A stretch of DNA of 64,000 nt. Origin: Tubiluchus corallicola (lineage: Eukaryota; Priapulida; Priapulimorpha; Priapulimorphida; Tubiluchidae). The position numbers and the translations under genes were made by a program. Position 1 is the first letter of the stretch. Each line of letters begins with the position of its first letter. The DNA lies in the NCBI GenBank assembly GCA_030141605.1, contig JAQGDQ010000004.1:806001-870000 (forward strand), in the 5' to 3' direction. Under the pieces are notes generated by a model that saw only the letters and a list, made by a program, of their open reading frames with translations, searched no databases and had not been told where the DNA came from. This document shows, piece after piece, positions 1 to 19,600 of the stretch.

Positions 1-133
1 TGCTCCAGTAGGTTAAATTATCAGTATGATTTGCCTGAACTTATAAGGTGAAATTGAATTTTGTCGGCAGTTAATGATTTTAAAAACACTCTTGTTTAAT
101 TGTACATTCATACAGTTTTTATTATTCCTTTAG
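1..133 (+). other. Last intron of the oxidase gene (partial)
   Basis: AT-rich sequence ending in a T-rich tract and TTTAG acceptor just before the oxidase exon. No coding signal was seen. Confidence 0.6.
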
Positions 134-259
134 ATGAGCAAAGTAGGTGTATTTAGCTGTGGGCCGCCGGCTTTAACGAACTCCATAGGTGACGCATGTG
201 CAGCTGTAAACCAAACAAGACAGCTTCCAAACTTTCTGCACTTTTACGAAAATTTCTAG
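134..259 (+). CDS. DUOX: Dual oxidase / NADPH oxidase, C-terminal exon
   Basis: Last coding exon of a NOX/DUOX-family flavocytochrome, which passes electrons from NADPH through FAD and two haems across a membrane to make superoxide or H2O2. A polypyrimidine stretch and TTTAG acceptor precede 134. The frame then gives 41 residues and TAG at 257-259. It contains VGVFSCGPP, the final NADPH-binding strand, and ends HFYENF; the closing aromatic ENF is nearly invariant in the family. SCGPP and the following AxVNQ-like helix look more like DUOX than NOX1-4, where FCGP is usual, so DUOX is preferred but NOX5-like is possible. The rest of the gene lies left of the window. An ATTAAA at 397-402 and AATAAA at 616-621 are candidate poly(A) signals. 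Confidence 0.85.
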   Translation: MSKVGVFSCGPPALTNSIGDACAAVNQTRQLPNFLHFYENF

Positions 260-934
260 TCGACGATGCGTTCCCGTGGGTTTCAAGTGTAGAAGAAGCG
301 TTGCTCTTTGTCAGACTTTGAACTTCTAGTAGCACAAGAGCGCGAAATCAAGTGACGTGGTTATTGATCGTATATTTTCAAGTGAATTTTTATTGAATTA
401 AAAAACGAACAGATTTATTGTAGAACAAACCTGAGTAATGTGAGAAACATAACTTTATTAAGTAATTATAGTAGTAAATGATTTTTTAAACGGAATCTGT
501 AGAAGTTTTAGAAAAAAAATATTTGTAGAAAGGATGGCTTTTTTACACAGCTTCTTTTCAAATTACGTATATTTTATATATTTATTTAAACAGAATTATT
601 GCAGGCAGACAGCTAAATAAATTTAAATATGTAAAAGCTTCGTTGATTTTTTTGAGTATGCAACTGACACGAACACAACGGAAAAAAATTAACCTGTGCA
701 GACTACACAGATAATAAATATTTATAAATTTCAAAAATAAAACTCCTAATACAATAATGCATGGCAAACTAATGGAAAAAAACTAATGAGAACATTAATG
801 ACTTATTCTAACTCTAATATTTGCATCAATGCATACACACTATCATTGCAATGTAAAGGTATAAATTTTATAACGAAAATTTGTTATGAAAATACAAATT
901 CAGAACTCTTGTAAAATAGTCCCTGTAAAATAGT
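260..934. other. Convergent 3' region between oxidase and CA8 genes
   Basis: The two genes end tail to tail, 675 bp apart stop to stop. On the + strand there are ATTAAA at 397-402 and AATAAA at 616-621. On the - strand AATAAA lies at 586-581. If the distal signals are used, the two 3' UTRs would overlap by tens of bases. No other gene was seen. Confidence 0.6.
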
Positions 935-7512
<6,578 letters not shown>

Positions 7513-10500
7513 CTGCAGTAAGAAAAAATAATGTTAATTACGAGTCCATTTGGTAAGTTACAACCTTATTTCCTAATGCCTTTGGTTTCGGGTTAAATCA
7601 ATGGCAGCAGTATCAATATATACATTATACACTGCATAGTGCAAGCTGCACGGCATATTAACGTAAATTAGAAGTTCTTTATACAAAAGTATTAATTAAC
7701 TGCTATGCAGTTAAATAAAGAGAAATTGTAACATTCCCATAGAGCATTATAAAAGAGGAAAGCCAATATTTATTTAACAATGGTCTATCTTTCACAAATA
7801 CCAAACACAATAAGTTCAGTAGTTCAGCATGTGTATGCGTAAAAATCTGTTAAAATATGGGCAATTGCGAGAGTATTAAAATTACCTTTTGGTCCTGTGT
7901 AGTTCCAATCACTATCATTTTTGTCACTTATACTTGTTTTTTGCGCTGGTGTGGGAAATGTCGTCTGGGACATTTTTGGCACAAGTGTATCAGGCACTAC
8001 GTTGGTTCTTCAGATTTTGGCCAATGTATCATCATTAATAGCCTATTAAAGTTAAGGTGAGATTATAAGAGGCCTATAACAAATACTGAAAAGATAACCT
8101 ACCAATTAAAACACGACTACCATTGCATGCCATTTACGATGGCTAATATTCGTTGCACGTATCTTTTAATGGAAACCATGTAAGTTAAAATGTTAATACT
8201 ACAGTAATTTGGCTAGAAAGGGACCATGTTACTCGTAATATTGGATAACAGCACTTTTCTTTAATAATATCCAAACAAAATTATGTCAAGTTTGGTTAAT
8301 TACACATTTCTACAAAATTCTACACTGCAGAAAGAAATTCAAACACACTGATGATATCATAATAATCACGCTTTGCTAATAAATTGCACAGAAGCTTGCT
8401 CACACAGCAGTAGATTGTGCTTACCCTAGATGGCTGCACAGCTGAATATGGCAGCATCGGAGAATCCGCTGATCGTTAAACGACAAGTATTGATCTTGGG
8501 AGCACAAAGCATAATATTTGCGGCTGCGATAATGCTCTAACATGAGGTTTTCATGAGTCATTTCGGCTCTTATTAATTACTGGAATTAGGGCCTACAAGT
8601 TTCTGTAGCTGTATTTACTATTCATACTTTCCAAAACGAAGGACCAATAAAAACAGGGGCCATTAGGGCTATTCGAATTTTCTTGCTTGTATTACGTTGT
8701 CCTAGGAGTAATAAGCACAATATCCAGACACGCTTACAGCCATTTTAACTTGCTTCGTATTGATAGCACCAATTTTTTATGTCTAGTGTCCGCGACTATT
8801 ATTGTGATCTATCATCGGCTAGTTAGTACTGACATCTGTAGATGATAGTACAGGCGATCCAGGCGTTGGGTATAGCTTTAACGATTATTCTTACATCTGG
8901 GAGGTTGTAGGTTTGATATTGCAGGAAGATAGGTGTGGGAGGTTGGTATGTGGTCAAATCACACCTAAAAATTTAGAAGTGTTATTTGCCAGATGTTGCG
9001 CTGCCTATCCTATATAGTAAAGTGAAGTGTTAGTTATCTATAATCATTTGTGAAAATCTCACAACACGTTTGTGCCATTAATATTATTACTATCATTTAT
9101 ACATTCAGTTGCCGATGTTTTTACCACCAGCACCACAACCACAACCACAACCATCAACTTCAACTTGATAATTCCCAAAATAATAATATACCGCTTACTC
9201 TCATTGATCGAGGCCAGGGATGAGGGTATGTTGAATTTGGGTACAGCTATTTGAACACGTTACATTTGTGCACGAGGCATTAGGGCACCAAAAAATTTAA
9301 TGTTTTACGTAAATTTTTTTGTTTATTAAATTTTTAATGACTCCATATTTTCCTAACTCCCACAATATTTTTTTAAAAATCGTGGTTTCGCTAAATTAAA
9401 TATAATTTATTTGCAGTAGATTACGAATTAACAATTAAATTTAAACCGCTTATAACGTATTATGTGTAGCTTTTAAAATGAACGAAGCAAAAGAAGACGC
9501 CGCAAGTTTACATAGCATTTTATCAGTATGCGACAGCATTTTATTTCAAGAAACTCCTCCCAAAAAAATAAATAACAGAAATGTGCGTCACAAAAAATCT
9601 ATTCCCACCGAAATTTAGTGTCAATACAATTAGTACAGCAATTTAACCAGCATCATAATTATATTCACAATACTATATTCATTGAACTGTTAGTGGCTTT
9701 ACAAGAAACTCACCTAGAATATTTTGTTTAGTTCAATAGTTGCAAAATGAAAACAGTCAACTAGATCATTTCGTGGGTTAATTAAGTGAATAGCGAGATC
9801 AACAATAAACCAATTATTTATAAAGATTTTTGTTGTATCTGTTGCAAAGTGCATGATAATCTTATGTGCTCAGCAGCAGTGTTTTACACGCGCTATGTGA
9901 GTTATAACTAATTGTTCCCAATTAAATTACACGATCGTACGAAAATAATAGCGTATTTGTAAATTACTGTATATGACAATCACTAATCGGGCAATGGATG
10001 AGGATTCCCCACAGAAGCGTACTACTTAGACAGCGTCAGTGCGATTTTTAGCACAGCACAGAAATAATGTATTTCTTCCATGATTGAGTCACGTTGTTTC
10101 CGTGCATCGGCGCCATAATGTCTCGACACCAAGTGAACCATGCAGTGCCCAAATGTCCTGTCCCCGGTCATGACTATGAGCTAATGTTACGATTTCGTTA
10201 GATTTCCCAGATGCCAGTGGTAGAGTGTGCGTCCAGAAAATTAGTTTTTCGCGAGTTTTATTTATAATAGTTGGTTTTAATAACATAATTAATTATCTAG
10301 CTGTCATTCATGTATCACATTAGTATTCATCTGTTCAAACTTTCACTTTGCTAAACAGCAATACTCAGCTTGAGACAAGATGCTTTTACAGTTTTTACAG
10401 TGCTGACATTATCTTACACCATGCAAAACACAACTTTTTACCACAAATGTTTTTGACAATTCGCATTTTCTTTTTTACCTTTGCCACATAACTTTATCTT

Positions 10501-13500
10501 CGTTTCTTTTCTTTTCTGCATCCAAAGCAATTTGATCTCGTTTTAACTGCGATCGTAATTGTTCAGATCCTTCAAAATGGTCTTGGCTTCTGATAAATCA
10601 TCGAATGAGCAACTTGGCATTGTTTAATCAAGAGTAGCTTCATATAGAACCAATGTGAAAAGAGTTATCAAGCTCAATATTACGAGCCAGCGACATTTTA
10701 TTATCATTAAATTTTTATTGTGCTAGTGACGTGAATTGTGAGCCCTAAGTAATTTTTAGTAAACTTATAGTCACGGATGTGAACAAATAAGGCACAGTTG
10801 AACGCATTTTTTTACTGCAAACTGTAAAGCAATGAATTGACACCCCGCTAAAGATGCTTTAGTAAATACTATCATTCATTGCAGCTGTAAAGTACTGATT
10901 TACGATGATCATTACAAAATTATGAAAACCAAGCTTCCTTTTAAGAGTTGGTCGTTGTGATCGGGCTATATCTTAAACAGTTGTTGTTTAATTCACCACT
11001 AGATGTCAGAGCGAAGGGCAAACCTGCCGCCAAAAATTGCTTTGCGCGTATTCAGCCATCAACCAAATCCATCAGAGATTTCTAACTTTACGCGAGAAGA
11101 TGAGAAACTTTTGAATTTCAAGTTTGTTAGTGCTTGCTTCAAATAGATTAAATTTAATTCAGAACCATTAAACCATAGCTGCCCAAAGGTGTACCTGCCA
11201 TTTGTTTGAGTTACAGTATGAAGCGCGTAGAGTGGCGAAACTTACCTAACGAAAGTCATGTTTGTCATCGTAAGTTACTATGCACCGTACCAAACAACTC
11301 TCTATTGTGGATTCGTACAGGGTAAGTCAACAATAGTTGCGTTCAATAATTGATGTCCAGTAACGCAAAATAAACTTTATACTTTTGCAGTTTTGAATAC
11401 TGATTTTACAAATTAATTTGAGCAGATTTGAAAAAAACTAGGGCTGCTTTTACATTACTCAGTACTTTACTACGTAGCCATTAAATAAAAACGCACACAA
11501 CATTTTACAGAGGTCACCAGCCACCACTAAAAAAAGCAAAAAAACACAGCACAGAGTTCATAATTCTTTAGTTGGAATTACAACAATACAAGAAAATTCG
11601 GGTTCAGTTTTGGTAAAAAGTGTGGTTCTGCATTCCAATTTAGTTTGACATTATATTCGGGATTCAGTTCGGTAGCACCACTGATCATTGAAGACAGTTA
11701 AGTTATTCGGTGACTCCCAAGTTTAAAAAAATTGTTTAGACTAATGAAATTTCGATCCGTGCACCCATGCTGATATGAGTAACATGACCTCAACTTGGCA
11801 AGTATGAATTGTATGGAGGATTTTAGTTTTCTTTGCTAAAGTAATTAATGTAGATATAGATACATGAAAATGCTGAAAAAAGTATACGTAGATTAATTAA
11901 AGTAGACAAAAAAGACATAGGTGTTCCAAACACTGATCACACCAGTATGACAGGAAGACTAAAATAATGATTATAACATCAGGAAATCTCAATGGCTACT
12001 GATAATTGGAAGTTTGTCATCAAATCACTGGGGTGTTTAAACTTTCAGATATGAGACAGAAGAATAAGAGTTATTTCAATGGAGAGCATATGTGAAATCA
12101 CTGACTGAAAACATCAAACTGCACAGATTTAAGCAAAATAAACTCTTTAATTGAAAACAGTAAAGAAGGTTCATAGTAACAGACTTATCAGCTTAAGGTG
12201 GTAATGTTACAGCTAGCTTACAACAGGGAAGCCCAGATTGGGCAGAGGTTATGTAGGATGTAACCAAAGTGCCAGAGGGGAGTGTTGGCACAATTGAAAC
12301 CATAGTGCTCTTACACATAATTGAAGGATCAGGTGGTAGATTAAGAATGCAACTATATGTACACAGTTACCGAGTCAATGTGCACAGTTACCAAACATCC
12401 AGTGCCCTGCATAAACAAAATTATAGTGTTTACATTTACAATGTAGTTCAAATTAATCTGGGGCTGATTTCGCAAAGCTATCATTAAGTTAGCAGCACAG
12501 CCACGTAGCACGTGTATACAGACATAACAATTGAAAAATAAGTGTTGTTTGGGAATTTTATGAAAATGACTTGAGTGAATAATTTACTGTTAAGAATAGA
12601 TTAGCAGAAAAATATGCTATGTAATGTTCAGGGATAGCTGATCCCTATCATACAATCTGCGATCGGGCCCTGATTTTCTAAAATCGTACCGTAGGAATTG
12701 TAAATACGTCGGGACCCACTTAACTGACCAACTTTTTCAAACAGTAGATCCAATATAACTAACGCTAAATTTCGCTTTTGGTTGTATTCCTGAATTACCT
12801 TTAAGTGTGTTTAGTCAAAATTCTCCACTTTATATTGCAAAAACAAAACAAATTTCTTATTCGTAAAACATGAAAGACGACATGCTCACTGTTTACATCG
12901 AAGCAATAGCACAAGCCACAGCAACTGGCTGTGCGATAAAAATTGACTACAGTGTACATTTTGATCATCATAGATTAGCGAATCAGCCATTATCTAATTA
13001 AATTGTCTTAAAGTTAACTGAAGAACCTCTAGTGACAAATTAAGCTGAGAACAAGCCCACAAGCAAAAGACTGTCAAACTGAACAGGTATAAACCTAAAA
13101 TCATAACAAGCAAGCAAATGAAACTGTAGTTTTAAGCAAGGAATGTAGTATCATCATGCTATAATAACTTATAAAAGTTTGGGATTGGGAATAATTGGCA
13201 GACGGGCATCGAATTGACATGGGGGTTGGGTGGATAGCAATAATTGGGATTTTTGTGATAGACCTTCCCTGATAATGTGGTCAAATTGCTCTATGACGTC
13301 AGTGTTGTTATAGCATTCTCTACCCATTGAAAAAATTGGGACAAGCAAATTTTTTTAGATACCTATTTCCATTTCTGGTGGGAAAAGGTGGTGGTATATA
13401 ATAGGTATCACCTATCTATCTATCTAGGATGACATGTTGGGAGGGAGTTGTGACTTAATTCACATTAGCCTAAAATCTTCATGGGACCATTCTGGCTGAG

Positions 13501-14969
13501 ATACGCAGTAATCACTTTCTTGTTTATCAACAAAGGCAAAATCTGTAAGATTTATGTGAGATTTGAACATCCGCGTATCCGCAAAAATGTAGACAAACTA
13601 GACTTGCTATGTGTTAAACACTTTTGTATGAATCTGGGAGTTATAATCACTAATCAGTAATAAATCACCCTCGTTTGTTTGTTAACTCTCAACGTCAATT
13701 CACCCCACACGATGTACATATACATCACCCCACCATATCATATCCATCACACCACACTAGAAACCATAATTGCCATGACAAAACAAAAAAGGCTGTACTG
13801 AAATTGGGCAAACTTTTCGTGCAAACAATTGGAAATTTTTCCTTACATGGCTTTTGCATGCTGCAATTTTGCGTAAAATCCGCAAATTTAGTCAGCATTA
13901 ATTAGTCATTAAAAGTCTGCATTCCGCAAAACCACAAAATTAGTGCGGATTACACAACCACATGACCACAAATCCTATCCGCACACCTCTGCTTTCTGAT
14001 TGTTATAGTAGAAATCAGACAACTATATTTAACAAAATGTCCTAAGAAGTGCTATTTTGAATGCCATATTAGGGGGGGGGGGGGTAACCTAAAATGACAT
14101 TAGCCTAAAAGCTTCCCAGTTTGGCGGTAATGCTGCAACATGTGGGCTGTTGATCGAAACATCGATTAAATTGTCTCCGAAAGCTACCAGTTTCTAGAAT
14201 CGATTATAAAATAATAAAATCAATTAAGTGCTGCACAAAGATTTATAATGCATGACCCTTTTAAGGAACCTTTATGACAGTTTACGGCAAACTAAACGGA
14301 AACACAGCCATTTTTGAAAACAGTTTTTGCAGGCTGTTCTAATTCATAACCTAATTGTCTTGTAGCAAGAAAAGTAGACAGTGGTGACAATTTTCACCTT
14401 TGCCCAAAAGTGTCTGTTATTAATTTGGTACTAAATTAAATTCACTAATATTATAAAAAAGTTTTCCACAGTGTTTTTCATGTGAACTTGACTTGAACGT
14501 GTATGGAAACCATGTTCGGTTAACTAGATCTATAAGTCTATTGAAAAGTCGATTTCTAATCGATTCTGTAATCGGTAAATAGTCTGAATAATTGATTTAG
14601 AGAAAAAACCGAATTCCTACCATGGCCACTACTATTTTTAGACCGGGGTTGTTATAAAATGGATTATTAAAAATTCAGTAGAGTTAACTAGACCAGACTC
14701 GATCTAGTTATCTGCCAACAGTTTCAGTTTCTCAACTGAACAGTACTTAATACCGCGCAAAAAACTCGTAAAATTTTCCCCGAAATGTCCAATACAGCTT
14801 AGCAAACGCTTTGCAATTATTAGTAAATAATCAGTGCTGTTGAAATCTGCAACTTACGTGTTTGTTGAAAACCCTCTTAAGAAATATTTGGATAAATATT
14901 TAGTCTAGCGAAAAATGAAAAGTTAGCGTCTGTTAGATGTCACTAGAATAAATCCTCACTGACAGTAAA
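7513..14969. other. AT-rich region upstream of known CA8 exons
   Basis: Possibly CA8 intron 1. No exon with the expected WGY-type CARP VIII N-terminus was found on the minus strand. The region holds a tetranucleotide CTAT run near 13411-13428, CAC-rich sequence near 13700-13760 and a G13 run. Two places share a short segment built around CATTAGCCTAAAA (13463 and 14098), perhaps remnants of one dispersed repeat. Confidence 0.5.
14072..14084. repeat. G13 homopolymer
   Basis: Thirteen consecutive G in AT-rich surroundings; prone to sequencing error. Confidence 0.95.
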
Positions 14970-15031
14970 ATGACAACACCTGAAGAGCTATGGTTGAAGC
15001 CGAAATTTGCGTTCATAGTAACAGGCCAAAA
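14970..15031 (+). other. Exon-like open segment, unrecognised
   Basis: ATG followed by 19 open codons (MTTPEELWLKPKF…), leaving in phase 2 at AA|GTATGT. The composition looks protein-like and a strong donor follows, but no family is recognised and chance is not excluded. A possible partner lies at 15793-15871. Confidence 0.25.
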
Positions 15032-15792
15032 GTATGTATCCAGAAAGGTTGTTGATTGGAAATTCTTCATAATGTGAACTTACCGAGGTGAATATCATGT
15101 TACATTCATCAAAATATTTTAATAGATTAAAGCTAAAATTATGGACGTGAGAGGAAGAACAAAAGTAATTTCGTTGTTTTCTTATCTCGTTTAATACTAA
15201 TAATTACATCGACAATTACGAGCACCCCTACCTAGTACCGAGGAAAAGTTTTACAGAATTGGCAGAAAATAACAATTTTCGATAATGTCTTGTGGCCGGT
15301 TTATAATGTGCTTAGTGACACAATACTTATAGATGTGCTGAGATATGTATGTAGGCAAGATTTGATACAAAAATAACATGCCAGGTGAGTAATCTAAATT
15401 TCCAAAACATAAATTTATAAGTAAAGTGGGTAATCTGGTAACAACTGAATTATATTATACTACCCTGTATTGTGCATTTAACTTGTGCTTTTCTGTTTTG
15501 TCAGCTAGTGGCCCTGTTTTTATTTTTTCATTATAATCATGGTAACTGTTAGAGCTGTTGTAGAACCGGAAATAGTTATTTTGCTGTGTAAAATTGCTTT
15601 GATATGTTTTGCAGCTATAGTTAACAAACTATTACGTGAAACCACATGTTACTAATTTACAGGTCCGTGTAAAATAATTATTGGCATGCTATACAATGTG
15701 CTGTAAGTGATTTTTTAACAGCACTTTTATCATGTCCTTATGTATATTTGTAGACATTTTTAGGTACTGCTAATTTACATCTCTGCAGGTAG

Positions 15793-15871
15793 TCAAACTC
15801 AATTACATTTATGGAGTGCAAAGTTGTCTTTGTGTGTACGTCTGCGTTATGGCTTCATTAGATCTCCAAAG
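15793..15871 (+). other. Exon-like open segment, unrecognised
   Basis: After the second of two closely spaced AG acceptors (CAGGTAG) the frame reads QTQLHLWSAKLSLCVRLRYG and on to SPK, with donor AAAG|GTATTA. It would join in frame to the segment at 14970-15031. No homology is recognised. Confidence 0.22.
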
Positions 15872-16455
15872 GTATTAGTATAAGCAGTAGAAAAATAAAT
15901 TTGTCTTTTGATAGAAAACTACACACATAAAAGAGATTAGATGGCTGGGATATTTTGATACCTCCGTGTCCCCCAGCAGCATGAAGTGTATGTGTAATGT
16001 ATCCATACTGCAGTTCAGTTTTGTGCTTTGTTTAGTTTTAAAATTAATTCATGCACTTCGACGTGTTAAATGCATTTCCTGATAAAAATGGTAGCTGTTT
16101 TTTAAATGTGAAATTTTTAATTTATCAAAAGAACTAGCTTGAGTTGAACTCTAAAATTTACGTTATCTGGCTTATCTTTTTACGTCTTTTTTTTTATGAA
16201 AGCTCTCAAAAATATTCCAGTATATTTAGGATAAATAATTGTTTTCTGGAGTTTTTTTTGAGAATTTTTGGAATTTGTCTTCTGGAAGTTCTTTGAAATC
16301 AGATTGTTCATGTTTAGTTTAGTAATTGTTCATGGTACATAATTTGAATTTCTAAGCGTAGATCATAATTTTGTTGTGTAGCATTAATTTAAAAAAAATA
16401 TCTGTTATAGACATCTAAGCTCTGTGCAAGCACAAGCTTTGGCTATGGCATCTAT

Positions 16456-16485
16456 ATGTATGTGTGTGTGCGTGCGTGTGTGTGT
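16456..16485. repeat. (TG)n short microsatellite
   Basis: TG/CG alternating run of about 30 bp. Confidence 0.85.
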
Positions 16486-17238
16486 TAACATATATTAACA
16501 TTTATTTTTGATGCAGTTCTTAAATAGTCAAATAGTCACAGACTAATTATTTTCAGTCACTCCCAGGTTATTTGGTAGTTGCTGGAACGTTTTTCGTGAA
16601 AAGCATTTTCTGTCCAAAAACATTGGTTTTCTACAAGTAAAATCAGTTAGTAAAAAGTATCCAAGTATTAAACTTTTGCTTAGCAACCTGGTTGGCAAAA
16701 ATGCCCGCAGTTCTGCAGATGTTTTGTTTTCTAAAGCAAGAACTCCTATGGAGCATTGTGACAGTTTTTCAAAATCTGTAATTTTTATGCTTTTGCTTGA
16801 GAGTGAAGGACTGACAATGAGTCTTTTGTTATTGCTGGAAAATTTATGAAATGGCTTTGGGTATTTTATGCCACTAAAATGGAGTTTTCAACCGTTTTAC
16901 TGGATTTTTTTCAAGAAATGTCCCACCTGTATTGCAATTTATTCAAAGGGTTATAAATGTGAATTTTTCACAAAACACAAAAAAAAACATTTCTTGCTCA
17001 AGGGCCTACTGGCTCCTACGTCAAATTTGATCGTAATCTTGATATCATTGTTTGTTAGCTTGTCTGCAGCTGTGTTGAGCTGACGCTAATTTTATGGTCT
17101 CGGCAAAGTTGTCAAATCTTTTGAGCTTTTATCAGAAACTGCTAAACTGGAAATTTCACTTAAAATGGCAGGCTTGCATGCAGCAGATGCGGGCCACTTT
17201 GTAAAATAGGGTAGTTTAATGTAAGTCTCCTCCTTCAG

Positions 17239-17305
17239 GTGTGAACGGTGATCACTTAATGAGGAAGATTGTTACCATTCCTGTTGGGATCCCTTTATCA
17301 GGAAG
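17239..17305 (+). other. Exon-like segment with strong splice borders, unrecognised
   Basis: Acceptor CTCCTCCTTCAG and donor GAAG|GTAAGA enclose 67 nt, open in one frame: VNGDHLMRKIVTIPVGIPLS plus Gly. It would enter in phase 1 and leave in phase 2. It does not join in phase to the candidate at 15793-15871, so an intervening exon would be needed. Coding or non-coding exon status is uncertain. Confidence 0.3.
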
Positions 17306-17639
17306 GTAAGATTTATTTTCAATAGTTTTTATATGTACATTTGTCAATCCGCATGCTTATAAAATTCTTGTTTAGAAAAATTATTTCTTACAGCATATTT
17401 GTTGCAGCCCTACAAACAATAGATTATTGCCTAGAAATTTTTTTTGAATTTGATTCAGCTTTTAATTTCTTCATTTGAAACTGATATGGTAAAATATCGC
17501 TGCATTTATCGAGATGGTATGCCTAGATTTTCTGTTGTCACACAACAGCAGTAGCAGCACTGTACAGTTTCAGAAAATAGTGTTGCAGATATTATTCATT
17601 TTTTTGGAACCTAACTTGTTTGGAAAAAGGAAATTTGAG

Positions 17640-17718
17640 AAAATATGCAATCTGGATATGAACCTGGGACCTCTCAGTTACAAGGTGTGTGTCATGACCA
17701 CTTGACTGCTATGCCCCA
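17640..17718 (-). mobile_element. tRNA-related SINE-like fragment
   Basis: On the minus strand GGGGCATAGCAGTCAAGTGG resembles a pol III A box. About 45 nt downstream GGTTCATATCC matches the B box consensus (GGTTCRANYCC). No foldable acceptor stem was found, so this is a tRNA-derived SINE head or relic rather than a functional tRNA. Confidence 0.5.
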
Positions 17719-17786
17719 GTGATCATAACAGGTCTTAATTTGATTATTATAGCTAGATAAAGGATTGAATTAATGTCTGTCGTGAT

Positions 17787-17835
17787 ACCTGGGGCATGGT
17801 AGTCTAGCAGTCCTGACTCCCGACTTTTTCAATAT
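17787..17835 (+). mobile_element. Second tRNA-like head, opposite orientation
   Basis: GGGGCATGGTAGTCTAGCAG on the plus strand begins like the element at 17718, which reads on the other strand, giving a head-to-head pair about 70 bp apart. No B box was seen here, so the copy is truncated or decayed. Confidence 0.35.
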
Positions 17836-18014
17836 TCAACTAGTCAGAGTTTATTTCGTAATTAACCATAATCTTGAGATTAAGACTAATAGTAATCAAT
17901 ATCTGTAATTGTGAGTTAGTTAAATGTAAATTATTTGGGCACACCTTTAATAATATTCTTAACTATATACCCAAATTTGTGTGTAACTATGCATACTATG
18001 TGTGTATGCATACT

Positions 18015-18101
18015 ATGATGATGGTGGTGGAGGTGGTGGTGATTGTGGTGTTGGCGATGATGAAGATGATGACGACAACAAAGACGACGATGATGATGAT
18101 T
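18015..18101. repeat. (GAT/GGT)n degenerate trinucleotide tract
   Basis: GATGATGGTGGTGG-like run degrading into GATGAC units. Confidence 0.85.
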
Positions 18102-18999
18102 AAGAGCATACCACAGAGTACAAAACAGGTATCAAAATAGTATTTAAGATAAGATTTGTCAGTTGGTGCCAACACATCTCGACTTACTCTAATTGAGCAA
18201 CATTTCTTACCTGGCATGTGGACAGGCAGATGTATATATACCATAACTGTTATGTAGATATATCTACAGCATTTTGTTATTTTGGGAATCATAATTTATG
18301 GCTGCTACAGCTCTGTTTCAGTTTGGAGTATCTTTGCATGCTTGTCATTACTGGTTGATGCGATTTTAGTGCATCGGTTGCTTCAAAATCAAAATTTTGA
18401 GCTATGGCCTGAATATTAGATGTGTTTCACTGTACTTTTTTAAATTTCTATTTTTACTGAATAATGAATCAAAACTTAAATTTTTAGTGTGACTGAGCAA
18501 ATAGAGTATGTGGCCCGTTTGCAAAGTGCATATAAATTATCCTAATAAATTGCAATCAGCAGAATGCGTATCCAATTATGCGTATTGTACCCGAACATAG
18601 CATATGAAAGAATAAGAAACTGCTTCTGTTAAGAGCATGTGTGTTCTTTTGTGTGTGCTGTTAATAGTTTTTTCTATTCAATTTAGCCATCGATAAATAA
18701 ATGTTCATATTGGGTGTATATTTGAGGTTTAGATTTGTAACAAATATTAAGTAACGAATTTAGATTTAAAATTGTACAGTTAGATGCGTCTTAATTAAAA
18801 TATGGCAAAATCACGGCTTAGGGCAAATAATGATATTTAAACGTTTTTGACCACTGAAATAAAATGGTAATTTTAACTGTTTGGCAATCTTTCACACTTA
18901 ACTCCTATGTGGAATAACTTCTACTCTATGGGTCGGGCACAACACATGTACGTTGTGGAGCTGTATCTGAAAATAGCTCTTAAATAAGCAGCTGGCAAG

Positions 19000-19600
19000 C
19001 CACGTGCTGTATGCTGCCAGCCATTTTCCCGCTACTGGCGTTACTCAGATTAGGTGAAGCACCTCCTGCGGAAAAACTGATTCATAAAATTCTTCCACGC
19101 TTCGTTTGCATATCTGTGAGTAATGCACTGTGTATATGTGGCATGCTTGCTGTACGTAGTGCGAGGCGTCGAATAAGTTATTATTGTGCGAGTATGTAAA
19201 TGTGCTACTACTTTGCCTGGCAAACATGCATACATACAGCAGGACCTGTGAGTGCGGGAAAACAGCGGCGGCAGCAGATCAATTATTAGCAGTGAGTGTA
19301 GTGGAATCATCTCGGGTCATTCAACCCGCCATTGCTCGGTCGCCATCTTGTCCAGGCTGTGTGTGTGCGAGGAGGCAGAGAAATGCTTTCACGTATCTTT
19401 TGATAACAAACATTGAGTTGATATAAAGATTATGTTATGACTATCGTACAAGTTTGTGTAGTGTTAGTAGTCGATTGCAATGATAAATGTCACTGCGGGC
19501 GTTAGCGTTGCTTTTGAAATTACTGTGCGTTATAGTTGCCACGACGTGCAACACGTTGTGTGTGAGGTGACTGACTATTGTTTGAGCGCGAGAAAGTAAA
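19000..19600. promoter_or_regulatory. Promoter-like GC/CpG-rich patch
   Basis: Locally richer in G+C and CpG than its flanks; 19321-19380 has 37 G or C of 60. CGCCATCTTG at 19341-19350 is the reverse complement of the YY1 core AAGATGGCG, often found at transcription starts. It could be the start site of the microRNA primary transcript about 4.3 kb downstream, or of CA8 on the other strand. No TATA box or coding exon was seen. Assignment is inference. Confidence 0.4.

Noticed and set aside
8425-8540. Minus-strand ATG frame ending at a GTAAGC donor, tested as CA8 first exon
   Set aside because: The open frame leaves in the wrong phase, and the frame with the needed phase has a TAG just before the donor.
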